From Salinicola salarius (GTDB lineage Bacteria; Pseudomonadota; Gammaproteobacteria; Pseudomonadales; Halomonadaceae): DNA of 64,000 bases. Positions within the stretch are counted from its first letter, which is position 1. The number at the start of each line of letters is the position of its first letter. This document shows, in pieces, positions 15,857 through 25,386 of this stretch. The translations under genes were made by a program, and so were the position numbers. Below the pieces are notes generated by a model. The model was not told the origin of the DNA. It ran no database searches and saw only the letters and a list, made by a program, of their open reading frames with translations. The stretch spans positions 1 through 64,000 of the forward strand of contig NZ_PZJT01000010.1 in assembly GCF_003206135.1 (NCBI RefSeq). Reading direction: 5' to 3'.

Positions 15857-16036
15857 GTTGGGTCTGTAAAATTTCGCGGTGCCTGTAGAATGGCGACTTC
15901 GAACCCGTCACGGGTTCGCGCTCCATGATGACATTTTCATGCTGGGCTTCAGTGCCCTGTCCATGCTGGGCTCGGCGCCTGAGTCTCAGCATCGGGCTTC
16001 TCGATATTCTCTCGGTAAGCGGGTCGGACATCTTCC

Positions 16037-16933
16037 ATGTACAAACTCCTCGAACTGCCTGGCGATCTGGATACGCGGCCTCTGCGGCAGGCGCTCTGGG
16101 CGCATCACATCGGTCATCGCTTCACGCATCAGGAGAATCGGCAGGTACTGTGGCTTGTCGATCCCGAGCAGCGAGATGCGGCTGCGCGACTGATCGAGCT
16201 CTGGCACCGGGGGGAGCTGGATACTGCTTCGGCGGCCGAGGCGCCACGGCGTCGACCCGGTATCGCCAGCCAGGCGTTCGGGCAGGCACCGTTCGCGGCG
16301 GGGCTGATTGCCGTCTGCGTGCTGATCTTCCTGGCCATGATCTTCGCGGGCGATGCCATCGTCCGCGCTTTCACCATCGTGCCGCTCGACATCGTCGGCC
16401 AGCGGCTGGTACCGGGGGATCTCGTCTCCGATACCCTAGCCGGCGGCCAGCTCTGGCGCCTGTTCACGCCGGCGCTTTTGCACTTCGGCTGGATGCACCT
16501 GATCTTCAACATGCTGTGGGTGTGGTATTTCGGCCGTCAGGTCGAAGCGATCCAGGGATGGCGCCGGCTCGGCCTCATCGTGCTGATCGCGACGCTGGTT
16601 TCCAATCTGGCACAGTACTTCACCGGCATCGTGCTGTTCGGGGGCATGTCGGGGGTGGATTACGCGCTGCTGGGCTACGTGTGGTTGATGTCTCGCCGCC
16701 GGCCGGAAAGCGGCTTCTTCGTGCCCCAGATGCTGATGGTCTTCATGCTGGTCTGGATGGTCTTTACCATGACCGATCTTGCCGGGGCCTTCGGCTTCGG
16801 TAACGTCGCCAACGAGGCGCATCTGGGCGGATTGCTGATTGGGCTGTTCATGGGCTGGTTCGCCAGCCGTAATGCATCGGGAGGCGCCGGACACGACGCT
16901 TCAGGAGAAAGCTCTTCAGGAGAAAATAAGTGA
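16037..16933 (+). CDS. Rhomboid intramembrane serine protease (GlpG-like)
   Basis: A 298-residue protein with an N-terminal cytosolic GlpG-type domain (residues 1-75) and six or more membrane helices. Catalytic Ser205 lies in FGGMSGVDYALLGY (GxSG), and His262 in EAHLGGLLIG. HFGWMHLIFNMLWVWYFG is the conserved L1-loop/TM2 region with the WMH...N motif. It cleaves transmembrane substrates in the inner membrane; E. coli GlpG acts on orphan membrane subunits. Its stop overlaps the GTG start of the DUF1315 gene. Confidence 0.95.
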   Translation: MYKLLELPGDLDTRPLRQALWAHHIGHRFTHQENRQVLWLVDPEQRDAAARLIELWHRGELDTASAAEAPRRRPGIASQAFGQAPFAAGLIAVCVLIFLAMIFAGDAIVRAFTIVPLDIVGQRLVPGDLVSDTLAGGQLWRLFTPALLHFGWMHLIFNMLWVWYFGRQVEAIQGWRRLGLIVLIATLVSNLAQYFTGIVLFGGMSGVDYALLGYVWLMSRRRPESGFFVPQMLMVFMLVWMVFTMTDLAGAFGFGNVANEAHLGGLLIGLFMGWFASRNASGGAGHDASGESSSGENK

Positions 16934-17196
16934 GCGAGATGAATTTCGACCGCATGGTCGCGCAGATGACCCGAGAGATGTACGAGAACTTCAAGCAGGC
17001 CATTCAACTGCGCAAATGGCCCGACGGCCGCCGCTTGACCCCCGAGCAGACCGAGCTGTGTCTGGAGGCGGTCATCAAGTACGAAATGATCCATGAGGTG
17101 CCGGCGGAACAGCGTGTCGGCTATCTCGAGCGCAACGAATGTGCCTCCGGCAATCATGCCTCCGCCGAGGAAGCCGCGGTCAAATGGATCAACTGA
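16930..17196 (+). CDS. DUF1315 (YeaC family) protein
   Basis: An 88-residue protein with NFDRMVAQMTREMYENFKQAIQLRKWPDGRRLT, the YeaC signature. Function unknown. The GTG at 16930 is used because CAGGAG sits eight bases before it; GTGA overlaps the rhomboid stop. An ATG three codons in is an alternative. Confidence 0.9.
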   Translation: MSEMNFDRMVAQMTREMYENFKQAIQLRKWPDGRRLTPEQTELCLEAVIKYEMIHEVPAEQRVGYLERNECASGNHASAEEAAVKWIN

Positions 17197-18068
17197 TCCC
17201 GGCTGCGCAGGTCGCGAGCGAGTCTGGCCGCTTTGCCAGCGGCCAGCTCCGCAAGCTCGACATTCGGTTGCCGGTGGAGAACGGCCCGGCGGACTATACC
17301 CTGCGGGCCGGCGAGCAGCGTGTGGGGCTCAATGCGTGGCTGGGGCAGCGCATCCGGTTGCACCATACCGGCGAGATCCACTGCGTCGAGTGCGGGCGCG
17401 CCACGCGCAAGAGTTTCGGTCAAGGGCATTGCTACCCTTGCTTTTCCTCGCTGGCGCATTGCGATCTCTGCATGATGCGCCCGGAGACCTGTCACTACTT
17501 TCAGGGCACCTGCCGCGATCCGGCCTGGGGCGAACGGCACTGCTTCCGCCCGCATACCGTTTACCTGGCCAACGCCTCCGGCCTCAAGGTCGGCATCACG
17601 CGAGGCACCAATACGCCGACCCGCTGGCTCGATCAGGGGGCGATCCAGGCGCTGCCGATTCTCGATGTCGATACGCGGCAGCAGTCCGGGCTGGTGGAAA
17701 CGCTGTTCAAGTCGCACGTCTCCGATCGCACCAACTGGCGGGCGATGCTCAAGGGCGAGGTCGAGCCGCTCGATCTGACCGCCGAGCGTGACCGCCTGCT
17801 GGCCCGGCTCGCACCGGGGCTGGCAGCGCTGCGCCAGCGTGTCGGTGAGGATGCCATTCAAACGGTCGACGATGCGCTGCCACTGACGATCGACTATCCC
17901 GTGCTCGAATGGCCGCGCAAGATCGTCTCGTTCAATCTCGACAAGTCGCCGATGGTCGAAGGCACCCTGATGGGGCTCAAGGGGCAGTACATGATCCTCG
18001 ATACCGGCGTCATCAACCTGCGTAAGTTCGCCGGTTATCAGGTCTCGGTGACGGCCGAGTCCGCGTGA
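17184..18068 (+). CDS. DUF2797 zinc-ribbon protein
   Basis: A 294-residue protein. An N-terminal cysteine-rich part carries CVECGR, CYPCF, CDLCMM and a later RDPAWGERHC, which could bind zinc. It is followed by YLANASGLKVGITRGTNTPTRW, a GIY-YIG-like strand pattern noted in this family. DUF2797 has no proved function; a nuclease-like fold is inferred. The ATG at 17184 overlaps the DUF1315 stop by 13 bp, so the two are translationally coupled, as seen in many gammaproteobacteria. Confidence 0.85.
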   Translation: MDQLIPAAQVASESGRFASGQLRKLDIRLPVENGPADYTLRAGEQRVGLNAWLGQRIRLHHTGEIHCVECGRATRKSFGQGHCYPCFSSLAHCDLCMMRPETCHYFQGTCRDPAWGERHCFRPHTVYLANASGLKVGITRGTNTPTRWLDQGAIQALPILDVDTRQQSGLVETLFKSHVSDRTNWRAMLKGEVEPLDLTAERDRLLARLAPGLAALRQRVGEDAIQTVDDALPLTIDYPVLEWPRKIVSFNLDKSPMVEGTLMGLKGQYMILDTGVINLRKFAGYQVSVTAESA

Positions 18069-18087
18069 TGACGCCAGGCCGGGCGGA

Positions 18088-19575
18088 TCAGCGCGGCTTG
18101 TGCTCGAGCTGGCGCTCCATGCGCTTCAGAAATACCGACATGACCTGCTCGTAGAGCGCATCCTTCAGCACCACGTCTTCCACGCCGGCATCCAGGTTGG
18201 GGTTGTCGTTGACCTCGATGACTACCACGCGATCGCCGATCTGCTTGAGATCGACCCCGTAGAGGCCGTTGCCGATCAGCTTGGTCGCCCGCAGCGCTGC
18301 CTTGACCACCTGCGGTGGCACCTCCGACGGATCGTGGGTGGTGAAACCGCCGCTGCGGGTCTTGCCGCTGGAGTGGTCGTAGATCTGCCAATGGCCGCGA
18401 GCCATGTAGTAGCGGCTGGCGAAGAGGACCTGGCCGTCGAGCACGCCGATGCGCCAGTCGAAGTCGGTCGGCAGCCACTCCTGCAGCAGCAGCAGCGCCG
18501 AAGCCTCGAACAGCTTGGGCGCCTCCGCCTCCAGCTCCTCACGTGAGCGAATCTTGACCACGCCCTTGGAAAAGGCGCCGTCCGGCACCTTCAGGACCAG
18601 TGGATAGTCCAGATGGGCGAGCTTCTCGTCGAGCCGGCTCATGTCGCCGCGATGAAGCAGCTGACCGCGAGGCGCGGGAACCTTGTGGGTGCCCAGCAGT
18701 TCATGGAGAAAGATCTTGTTGGTACAGCGCAGGATCGACTGGGGATCGTCGATCACCACCAGCCCCTCGTGCTCGGCCTTCTTCGCCATGCGATAGGTGT
18801 GATGATCCAGCCGGGTCGTCTCGCGGATGAACAGAGCGTCGAACTCGGCCAGCCGGCCGGCGTCCCGATGGGTGATCAGGCTGACGTCGATGCCCAGGCG
18901 CCGGCCGGCGCGTATGAAGCGCTTGAGCGCCCCCTTGTTGCTGGGCGGCAACTTCTCTTCCGGATCGATCAGGATCGCCAGATCGAAGCGGTAGCGACGG
19001 CGTGCGCGTGGCGTGCGCCAGACCCGGGTCGAATGGCGGTTCAGCGCCGTCGCGAACAGGTCTTCCTCGCCGGATTGCAGCGCCGTCAGCGCGATGGGCT
19101 TGAGCCGTGCCAGGCGCCAGACGTTCTGGCGTTTCTCGAAGCGGGCTTCCAGCAGCGGATGAGGCAGACGCTCGAACAGGCGACGAGCCAGGCGCTGCAG
19201 CTCCGGTTCCCGGCACTCGCCGAAGAAGACGCGCAGCGTGAAGGATTCGCCCTCGAGAACGCCGCGCTTGTTCAGTTCCATCAACAGCGGATCGATGGCG
19301 GCCAGCTGCATGTCGATCAGTGCCTTGCGCGAGAGCTGGTTGAGCGTTTCCACGCTGGGCAGCACACGCTGGTTGCGCGCCTGGGCCAGCAGAGAAACGT
19401 AATAGCCGGTTTCCAGATAGTCGAGATTGGCGCACAGGTTGATGACGTGCGTGGCGTCATCTGCCGTCGCCGCGCCGTTCAGCGCGAGGAACTCGTCGGC
19501 GCTAATCAGATCCTCGGAAGGGTAGTAAGGTTGCCAGTCGGCAAGGCGATCGACGACGATACGCAGGCGTGACAT
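18088..19575 (-). CDS. RLAN-domain ATP-grasp (RimK-like) ligase
   Basis: A 495-residue protein. The N-terminal half has the RimK-like ATP-grasp N-terminal (RLAN) domain, and the C-terminal half the ATP-grasp ligase. Signs of the ligase are CTNKIFLHELLGTHKVPAPRG, YPLVLKVPDGAFSKGVVKI, LLLQEWLPTDFDWRIGVLDG and a metal/ATP-binding VIEVNDNPNLDAGVED. RimK-type enzymes join amino acids or glutamates to a peptide carboxylate. The target is unknown. The ATG at 19575 follows AAAGGAGCC. It is divergent from a GNAT gene. In many proteobacteria RLAN-ATP-grasp genes neighbour a GNAT/C39 fusion; here only the GNAT part is present. Confidence 0.9.
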   Translation of the reverse strand: MSRLRIVVDRLADWQPYYPSEDLISADEFLALNGAATADDATHVINLCANLDYLETGYYVSLLAQARNQRVLPSVETLNQLSRKALIDMQLAAIDPLLMELNKRGVLEGESFTLRVFFGECREPELQRLARRLFERLPHPLLEARFEKRQNVWRLARLKPIALTALQSGEEDLFATALNRHSTRVWRTPRARRRYRFDLAILIDPEEKLPPSNKGALKRFIRAGRRLGIDVSLITHRDAGRLAEFDALFIRETTRLDHHTYRMAKKAEHEGLVVIDDPQSILRCTNKIFLHELLGTHKVPAPRGQLLHRGDMSRLDEKLAHLDYPLVLKVPDGAFSKGVVKIRSREELEAEAPKLFEASALLLLQEWLPTDFDWRIGVLDGQVLFASRYYMARGHWQIYDHSSGKTRSGGFTTHDPSEVPPQVVKAALRATKLIGNGLYGVDLKQIGDRVVVIEVNDNPNLDAGVEDVVLKDALYEQVMSVFLKRMERQLEHKPR

Positions 19576-19833
19576 GAATCGGTGGCTCCTTTTCCGACAT
19601 CTTCCCGTTGGGGTGGTCGGCGATCGATGCGGCAAGCTGCCGGGGCTGCAAAAAGGAAATAGCATGCGATGATGTGAAGGCGGCGACAAGTCGTTGCCGG
19701 CGTGAAATAATTTCAGCATCGTCGGCGTCATCGCCTCGGCGACTGCCCGCCTGACGGGCCACCGGCGCGGTCCCGGTCGAACGAAGGCCGTGGCTGCACC
19801 CAGATCCCAGATGAATCAGATGAGAGCGCACGC

Positions 19834-20319
19834 ATGCTCCGCACCATTCGCTACGGCCTGCCTGCCGATTGCGACGCCTTGTATGAATTGGAAGAACGCT
19901 GCTTTGACAGTGATCGCTTCAGCCGCCGCCAACTTGCACACCTGCTGACCCGGGCCAACGCCGCCAATCTGCTGGCGATCGCCGAAGACCAGCGAGTCAT
20001 CGGTTACGGCACGCTACTGTTCCGGCGCAACAGCACCACGGCTAGACTCTACTCGTTCTGTGTCGATCCGGCCGCTCGCGGTATCGGCCTGGGCCGGGAA
20101 CTGCTCCAGGCGCTGGAGAATGCGGCGCGAGAGCGGGGCAGCCAGCGCATGCTGCTGGAAGTGCGTGCCGACAATCGCGTGGCGATGGGGCTTTACCGCC
20201 GGATGGGGTTCATCGCTCATCGCTGGCTGGACGACTATTATGCCGATGGCTGTGCCGCCTGGCAGATGGATAAGCGGCTCGAGCCGCCCGAGCCGCCCGA
20301 CATGTCGGCTGCCGACTGA
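19834..20319 (+). CDS. GNAT N-acetyltransferase
   Basis: A 161-residue GNAT protein. Acetyl-CoA-binding motif A is VDPAARGIGLGRELLQALE (R/Q-x-x-G-x-G/A), and motif B ends LYRRMGF...DDYYADG. The RLYSFCVDP, LEVRADN and YYxDG sequences match the N-terminal half of the GNAT/peptidase C39 family that usually travels with RLAN ATP-grasp genes. Here the C39 half is absent. It acetylates an unknown amine, perhaps the product of the divergent ligase. Confidence 0.85.
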   Translation: MLRTIRYGLPADCDALYELEERCFDSDRFSRRQLAHLLTRANAANLLAIAEDQRVIGYGTLLFRRNSTTARLYSFCVDPAARGIGLGRELLQALENAARERGSQRMLLEVRADNRVAMGLYRRMGFIAHRWLDDYYADGCAAWQMDKRLEPPEPPDMSAAD

Positions 20320-20381
20320 TACCGGCCGCGGACCGATTCTGGTCGCACCGCGGCTCCACTTTTAATTGAGGACCGAGGCTC

Positions 20382-20867
20382 ATGCCATCTTTCGACATCG
20401 TTTCCGAATTCGATCGCCACGAAGCGACCAATGCCGTCGACCAGGCGAATCGTGAAATCCAGACCCGCTTCGACTTTCGCGGCGTCGATGCCAGCTTCAC
20501 GCTGGAAGGCGAAACCGTCTCGATCGAGGCGGATGCCGAATTTCAGCTCCAGCAGATGATCGACGTGCTGCGCAACAAGCTGATCGCCCGCGGCATCGAC
20601 CCGCGCTGCATGGATATCCAGGACGCCCAGACGTCCGGGGTCAAGGCGCGCCAGCAGATCAAGCTCAAGCAGGGCCTCGAACAGCCCGACGCCAAGGCGA
20701 TCGTCAAGCTGCTCAAGGATTCCAAGCTCAAGGTCCAGGCCGCGATCCAGGGCGACAAGGTTCGCGTCAGCGGCAAGAAGCGCGACGACCTTCAACAGGC
20801 GATCGCGCTGCTCAAGGGCGAGGATGGCCCGGACCTGCCGCTGCAGTACGACAACTTCCGGGACTGA
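20382..20867 (+). CDS. yajQ: YajQ family nucleotide-binding protein
   Basis: A 161-residue protein, full length. It starts MPSFDIVSEFDRHEATNAVDQANREI and ends FRD, with two ferredoxin-like repeats (residues 1-85 and 90-161). YajQ proteins bind tRNA/nucleotides, and some bind cyclic di-GMP and modulate a transcription factor; which applies here is not visible. A ribosome-binding site is weak (GAGGACCGAGGCTC). It lies alone between the GNAT gene and the convergent dioxygenase gene. Confidence 0.95.
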   Translation: MPSFDIVSEFDRHEATNAVDQANREIQTRFDFRGVDASFTLEGETVSIEADAEFQLQQMIDVLRNKLIARGIDPRCMDIQDAQTSGVKARQQIKLKQGLEQPDAKAIVKLLKDSKLKVQAAIQGDKVRVSGKKRDDLQQAIALLKGEDGPDLPLQYDNFRD

Positions 20868-20960
20868 CGTCCCGATCCGACGCCGGGTGTGGCCGAGATA
20901 CCCGGCAACGCCCGTCAACCCTTCGATGTCCCGGCCAGTCCCTCGTGGAGCCCCTTACCC

Positions 20961-21770
20961 TTACGCGGCGGCGCTATCGAGCCGTTGCGTCAAATCCTCG
21001 CTCCCTAGCGCCAGCATGCTCAAGTTGCCGTACATGAAACTCTCGTGAAGCGCATGCAGTGGCTGGCCTTCCATCGCGCCGAGGCACATCAGCAGCGGCA
21101 GAAAATGTTCCGGCGTCGGGTGGGCGTAACGTGCGTAGGGGGCCGCGGCCTGCCAGTCCTGCATCGCTTTCAGATCGCCGCGTGCGGCGATATCGATGAC
21201 CCAGTCGTGGAATCGCCTGGCCCACGTGTCGGGCGCGTCGTGAACGAAGTGCCGGTCACCGAGATTGTGAGTGACGGCACCGGAGCCGATCAGCATGAAG
21301 TCGTTCTGCTGCGCCCAGCGTCCCAGGGTTACGCCGATCTCGAGCTGGGCGGGTGTGCTCATCCGTGTCGGCACGCTGATCGGGATCAATGGAACATCCG
21401 CCCGCGGCCAGAACAGCGAGAGCGGCGACCAGATGCCGTGATCCAGCGCCCGCTCAGGATCCAGTTGCGCCTCGATACCCGAGGCGGCGAGTGTTGCCAC
21501 CAGCCGCTCGGCGGTCTCCGGCATGCCGGGGGCCGGATAACGCATGCGATAAAGCGTGTCGGGGAAGCCGTGGAAGTCGTGCCAGGTGTCGGGCTGCCTG
21601 GCGCCGCCGACGACCAGCCCGGGTGTCTCGAAGTGTGCCGAGATCACCAGCGCGCCGGAGGGTTTGGGCAAACGCCCGCCCAGTTCCTTTAGGAAAGTGC
21701 GTGCCGGATGATCGGTCAGGCTGAGGTCGGGGGAGCCGTGGGAGAGGTAAAGTACCTGTCGCGTGGTCAT
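20961..21770 (-). CDS. ygiD: LigB/DODA-type extradiol dioxygenase
   Basis: A 269-residue protein of the class III extradiol dioxygenase (4,5-DOPA dioxygenase, YgiD) family. Zn/Fe-binding residues are His in YLSHGSP (about residue 10), His in RALDHGIWSPL and His in AVTHNLGD. The first two are the conserved pair, with SAHFETPG in between. E. coli YgiD opens the DOPA ring to form betalamic-acid-type products; the real physiological substrate is unknown. It overlaps no other gene and is convergent with yajQ. Confidence 0.85.
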   Translation of the reverse strand: MTTRQVLYLSHGSPDLSLTDHPARTFLKELGGRLPKPSGALVISAHFETPGLVVGGARQPDTWHDFHGFPDTLYRMRYPAPGMPETAERLVATLAASGIEAQLDPERALDHGIWSPLSLFWPRADVPLIPISVPTRMSTPAQLEIGVTLGRWAQQNDFMLIGSGAVTHNLGDRHFVHDAPDTWARRFHDWVIDIAARGDLKAMQDWQAAAPYARYAHPTPEHFLPLLMCLGAMEGQPLHALHESFMYGNLSMLALGSEDLTQRLDSAAA

Positions 21771-21987
21771 GATATCCGTTCCGGGGATAGAGGGGCGTTA
21801 CGCCGAAGCCTACGCCGATGGCGCGGCGGCACTAGCCGTTTCCTTGCGAATGAACGGTTTCCCTATCGTCAATATTGGGCTTTTCCATCGCCGCACGTTG
21901 GAGAGGACGGTAAAGGCTGGTTTACACTATTGATCCAAGCGTCCTCTTCGGGTGGCGCCTCGATCAATCGCAGTGGGGATGTTCGGC

Positions 21988-22398
21988 ATGCGTAATGCCA
22001 TCTATGTCACCTTGGCCGCCATCAGTTTCGCGCTGGGCGTGATCGGTCTTTTCCTGCCGGTGATGCCGACCACGTGTTTCATGCTGGCGGCGGTCTGGCT
22101 CGCCTCGCGAGGGTCCCCCCGATTCGCCGGCTGGATTCGCAATCACCCGCGCTTCGGCCCGCCGATCCAATCCTGGGAGCGCGAGCGCGCCATCCCCAAA
22201 CACGCCAAGATCATGGCCGTGATCATGCTCAGCGTGTCGTGCCTGATCATCGCTTTTACCGTCTCCCACTGGCCGCTCAAGATCGGCCTGATCGTCGGCC
22301 TGGCGGGGCTGGCGATCTGGATCGTGACCCGCCCGCTGCCGAGCCTCCAGTGCCCGGTACGTGGCGTGTGGTCGGAAGAGGCCCCCGAGCGGCGTTGA
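21988..22398 (+). CDS. DUF454 (YbaN-type) inner-membrane protein
   Basis: A 136-residue protein with three or four membrane helices. ALGVIGLFLPVMPTTCFMLAAVWLASRGSPRFAGW, with the LPxxPTTxFxL segment, is diagnostic of DUF454/YbaN. I use the ATG at 21988 (MRNAIYVT), where family alignments begin; ATGs nine and twelve bases earlier are possible. Function unknown. The following pepN is separated by 221 bp. Confidence 0.85.
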   Translation: MRNAIYVTLAAISFALGVIGLFLPVMPTTCFMLAAVWLASRGSPRFAGWIRNHPRFGPPIQSWERERAIPKHAKIMAVIMLSVSCLIIAFTVSHWPLKIGLIVGLAGLAIWIVTRPLPSLQCPVRGVWSEEAPERR

Positions 22399-22619
22399 TT
22401 CGGCGGCAAGCCTTCTCGTTTCTCTCACCTTGCACTGCCCACGTTCCTGCGTCGCGACATCGATTCGATATCGTTCCGGTGACGTGGGTAGAATGGTTGC
22501 CGATCGTCGGTCGGCAGGCTTTGTTGGCCCACTGGGTTGTCATCCCACTAGGGTTACTGGCTGTTGTCACGGGTTCGAGCTGCCGATTCGACCTACCCAT
22601 TTCTACAAGGAGCGTTGCC

Positions 22620-25286
22620 ATGTCTGAGATGCAAGCGACCTATCTCAAGGATTATCTGCCGCCGGCGTACCGCGTCACGCACACCGAGCTCACCTTCGAT
22701 CTCGAGCCGTCCGCAACCCGGGTCAAGGCGCGCTTGCACGTGGAACGCCACCCCGACCGCAAGCCCGATGACAAAGAGTCCGGCCTGCCGCTGGAACTGG
22801 CCGGCGAGCAGCTCAAGCTGATCAGTATCGCCATCGATGGCCAGACGCTGGAGGCCGGGGAGTTCGAGGTCGGCGAAGACAAGCTGACCGTGGCCTCGGT
22901 GCCGGCGCGTTTCCGGCTCGATACCGAAGTCGAGATCGATCCCGATGCCAATACGGCGCTGGAAGGGCTCTACCGTTCCAACGGCATGTTCTGCACCCAG
23001 TGCGAGCCGGAAGGCTTTCGCCGGATCACCTTCTACCCCGATCGCCCGGACGTAATGGCGACCTTTTCCACGACCGTGATCGGCGATCGCGAGTCGCTGC
23101 CGGTACTGCTCTCCAACGGCAACCCGGTGGAGAAGGGCGAGTTGCCCAATGGTCGCCACTTCGTCACCTGGGAAGATCCGCATCCCAAACCCAGCTATCT
23201 GTTCGCGCTGGTCGCCGGCAGCCTGGAGAAGGTGGAGGATCACTACACCACCATGAGCGGTCGCGAGGTGCTGCTGCAGATCTGGGTCGAGCCGGAAAAT
23301 CTCGACAAGACCGAGCATGCGATGGCCTCGCTCAAGCGTTCCATGCAGTGGGACGAGGAGACCTATGGCCGCGAGTACGACCTCGACCGCTTCATGATCG
23401 TTGCCGTCAACGACTTCAACATGGGCGCGATGGAGAACAAGGGGCTCAACATCTTCAACTCGGCGGCGGTGCTCACGCATCCGCAGACCGCGACCGATGC
23501 AGCCTTCCAGCGCGTCGAGGGCATCGTCGCCCACGAGTACTTCCACAACTGGTCCGGCAATCGCGTCACCTGCCGCGACTGGTTCCAGCTCTCGCTGAAA
23601 GAGGGCTTTACCGTCTTCCGCGACCAGACCTTTTCCGCCGACGTCAACTCGGCACCGGTCAAGCGGATCGAGGACGTCTCGTTCTTCCGTACCGCGCAGT
23701 TCGCGGAAGATGCCGGCCCCACCGCGCATCCGATTCGCCCCGACCACTACATCGAGATTTCCAACTTCTACACCCTGACCATCTACGAGAAGGGGGCGGA
23801 AGTGGTGCGCATGCTGCGCCACTTGCTGGGTTGGGAAGACTTCCGCCGCGGCAGTGATCTCTATTTCGAACGCTTCGATGGCCAGGCGGTGACGATCGAG
23901 GATTTCGTCGCCTGCATGGCGGAAGTCTCCGGGCTGGATCTCGATCAGTTCCTGCGCTGGTACTCCCAGGCGGGGACGCCGGAGATCGATGCCCACGGCG
24001 AGTATGACTACGCCAAGTGCGAATACCATCTGCGTCTCTCCCAGCGGACGCCGGCGACACCGGGCCAGACCGAGAAGCTGCCGCTGCACATTCCGGTGCG
24101 CATGGGGCTGGTCGGCACCAAGTCCGGCCACGACCTGACTCTGAAGCTGGATAACGGTGGCGAGGGCCCGGACGACCTGGGCAAGGACGGCGTGCTGCAT
24201 CTGCGCGAAGCGGAGCAGACCTTCGTGTTCACCAATGTCGAAGAGGCGCCGGTGCCGTCGTTGCTGCGCGGATTCTCCGCGCCGGTGAAGCTGCGTTACC
24301 CCTATTCGCGGGAAGAGCTGGCGTTTCTGCTGACGCATGATTCCGACGGCTTCAACCGCTGGGATGCCGGCCAGCGGCTGACCATGCTGGCACTGGACGA
24401 TCTGATCGCGGCGCACCGAAACGGCGTCGAGAAGGTCATGGACGTGCGCCTGATCGAGGCGTATCGCAGCTTGCTCAACGAGCCGGGCGACGACAAGGCG
24501 GTACTGGCGGAGATGCTGACGCTGCCCTCCGAAGCCTATGTCGCCGAACAGCAGCCGATGGTCGATGTCGATGCGATCCACGCCGCGCGGGAATTCGTGC
24601 GCCAGTCGCTGGCCTGGCAGCTGCGCGACGAATTCCTCGCCGTCTATCGCGACAACCTGAGCGACGAGCCCTACGCGCCGACGCCAGCGCAGATCGCCCA
24701 GCGTCGTCTCAAGAACGTGGCGCTTGCCTACCTGATGAGTATCGAGGACGACGAGGCCGTCAGCCTGACGCAGCGACAGCTGGAACAGGGCGCCAACATG
24801 ACCGACGTGCGCGCCGCGCTGACGTTGCTGGCTCACAGCGATCGGACCGATCTGGCCGAACCGGCGCTGAAGGCCTTCGGCGAGAAGTGGGCCCACGATC
24901 CGCTGGTCATGGATCAGTGGTTCACCATTCAGGTCACGCGGCCGCAGCCCGACGTGCTGGAGCGCGTGCGCTTCTTGATGGGGCATCCGCTGTTCTCGAT
25001 GAAGAACCCCAACAAGGTGCGCGCCCTGATCGGGGCCTTTGCCCAGAATCGGGTCAACTTCCATCGGCTCGACGGGGAAGGATACAAGCTGCTGGCCGAT
25101 GTGGTGATCGAGCTCAACCGCCTCAACCCGGAAATCGCCGCGCGCATCATCACGCCGCTGACGCGCTGGCAGCGTTTCGACGAGACGCGTCAGGCCCTGA
25201 TGAAGGCCGAGCTCGAGCGCATTCGCGCCGAGAAGCTCTCGCCCAACGTGTTTGAGATGGTCGAGCGGGCGCTGGCGGATGCCTGA
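22620..25286 (+). CDS. pepN: Aminopeptidase N
   Basis: An 888-residue M1 metallo-aminopeptidase, the same length class as E. coli PepN. It has the exopeptidase motif GAMEN at 269-273, zinc motif HEYFH at 305-309 with Glu328 (LSLKEG) as third ligand, and the proteobacterial four-domain layout (beta saddle, thermolysin-like, Ig-like, alpha superhelix from about 540). It removes N-terminal residues from peptides in the cytosol. The long open frame upstream is not coding; the ATG at 22620 has AAGGAGCGTTGCC. It runs into a bidirectional terminator. Confidence 0.97.
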   Translation: MSEMQATYLKDYLPPAYRVTHTELTFDLEPSATRVKARLHVERHPDRKPDDKESGLPLELAGEQLKLISIAIDGQTLEAGEFEVGEDKLTVASVPARFRLDTEVEIDPDANTALEGLYRSNGMFCTQCEPEGFRRITFYPDRPDVMATFSTTVIGDRESLPVLLSNGNPVEKGELPNGRHFVTWEDPHPKPSYLFALVAGSLEKVEDHYTTMSGREVLLQIWVEPENLDKTEHAMASLKRSMQWDEETYGREYDLDRFMIVAVNDFNMGAMENKGLNIFNSAAVLTHPQTATDAAFQRVEGIVAHEYFHNWSGNRVTCRDWFQLSLKEGFTVFRDQTFSADVNSAPVKRIEDVSFFRTAQFAEDAGPTAHPIRPDHYIEISNFYTLTIYEKGAEVVRMLRHLLGWEDFRRGSDLYFERFDGQAVTIEDFVACMAEVSGLDLDQFLRWYSQAGTPEIDAHGEYDYAKCEYHLRLSQRTPATPGQTEKLPLHIPVRMGLVGTKSGHDLTLKLDNGGEGPDDLGKDGVLHLREAEQTFVFTNVEEAPVPSLLRGFSAPVKLRYPYSREELAFLLTHDSDGFNRWDAGQRLTMLALDDLIAAHRNGVEKVMDVRLIEAYRSLLNEPGDDKAVLAEMLTLPSEAYVAEQQPMVDVDAIHAAREFVRQSLAWQLRDEFLAVYRDNLSDEPYAPTPAQIAQRRLKNVALAYLMSIEDDEAVSLTQRQLEQGANMTDVRAALTLLAHSDRTDLAEPALKAFGEKWAHDPLVMDQWFTIQVTRPQPDVLERVRFLMGHPLFSMKNPNKVRALIGAFAQNRVNFHRLDGEGYKLLADVVIELNRLNPEIAARIITPLTRWQRFDETRQALMKAELERIRAEKLSPNVFEMVERALADA

Positions 25287-25341
25287 TCGAGTGATGACGT
25301 TCAGGTAGGAACACGGAGGCAGAAAAAGCGAAGGCAGAAAA

Positions 25342-25369
25342 AACGGCCGCGATGGAAATCGCGGCCGTT
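25342..25369. terminator. Bidirectional terminator
   Basis: A 12-bp perfect stem AACGGCCGCGAT/ATCGCGGCCGTT with a four-base loop, preceded by an A-run, so the minus strand has a T-run after the hairpin. It separates pepN from the convergent aldehyde dehydrogenase. Confidence 0.9.
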
Positions 25370-25386
25370 GTCGTTGCGAATGCCGA

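Larger units (their letters stand above)
15641..16036 (+). other. 396-bp intergenic region with an orphan promoter-terminator pair
   Basis: No convincing protein gene. It holds runs of T (15671-15676 and after), a possible sigma-E promoter (15766-15793) and a strong terminator (15826-15856), then the promoter region of the rhomboid gene. Confidence 0.5.

Noticed and set aside
22593..25064. 823-codon frame opposite pepN
   Set aside because: Shadow of pepN on the reverse strand; no start signal and no domain, while pepN has all M1 motifs.
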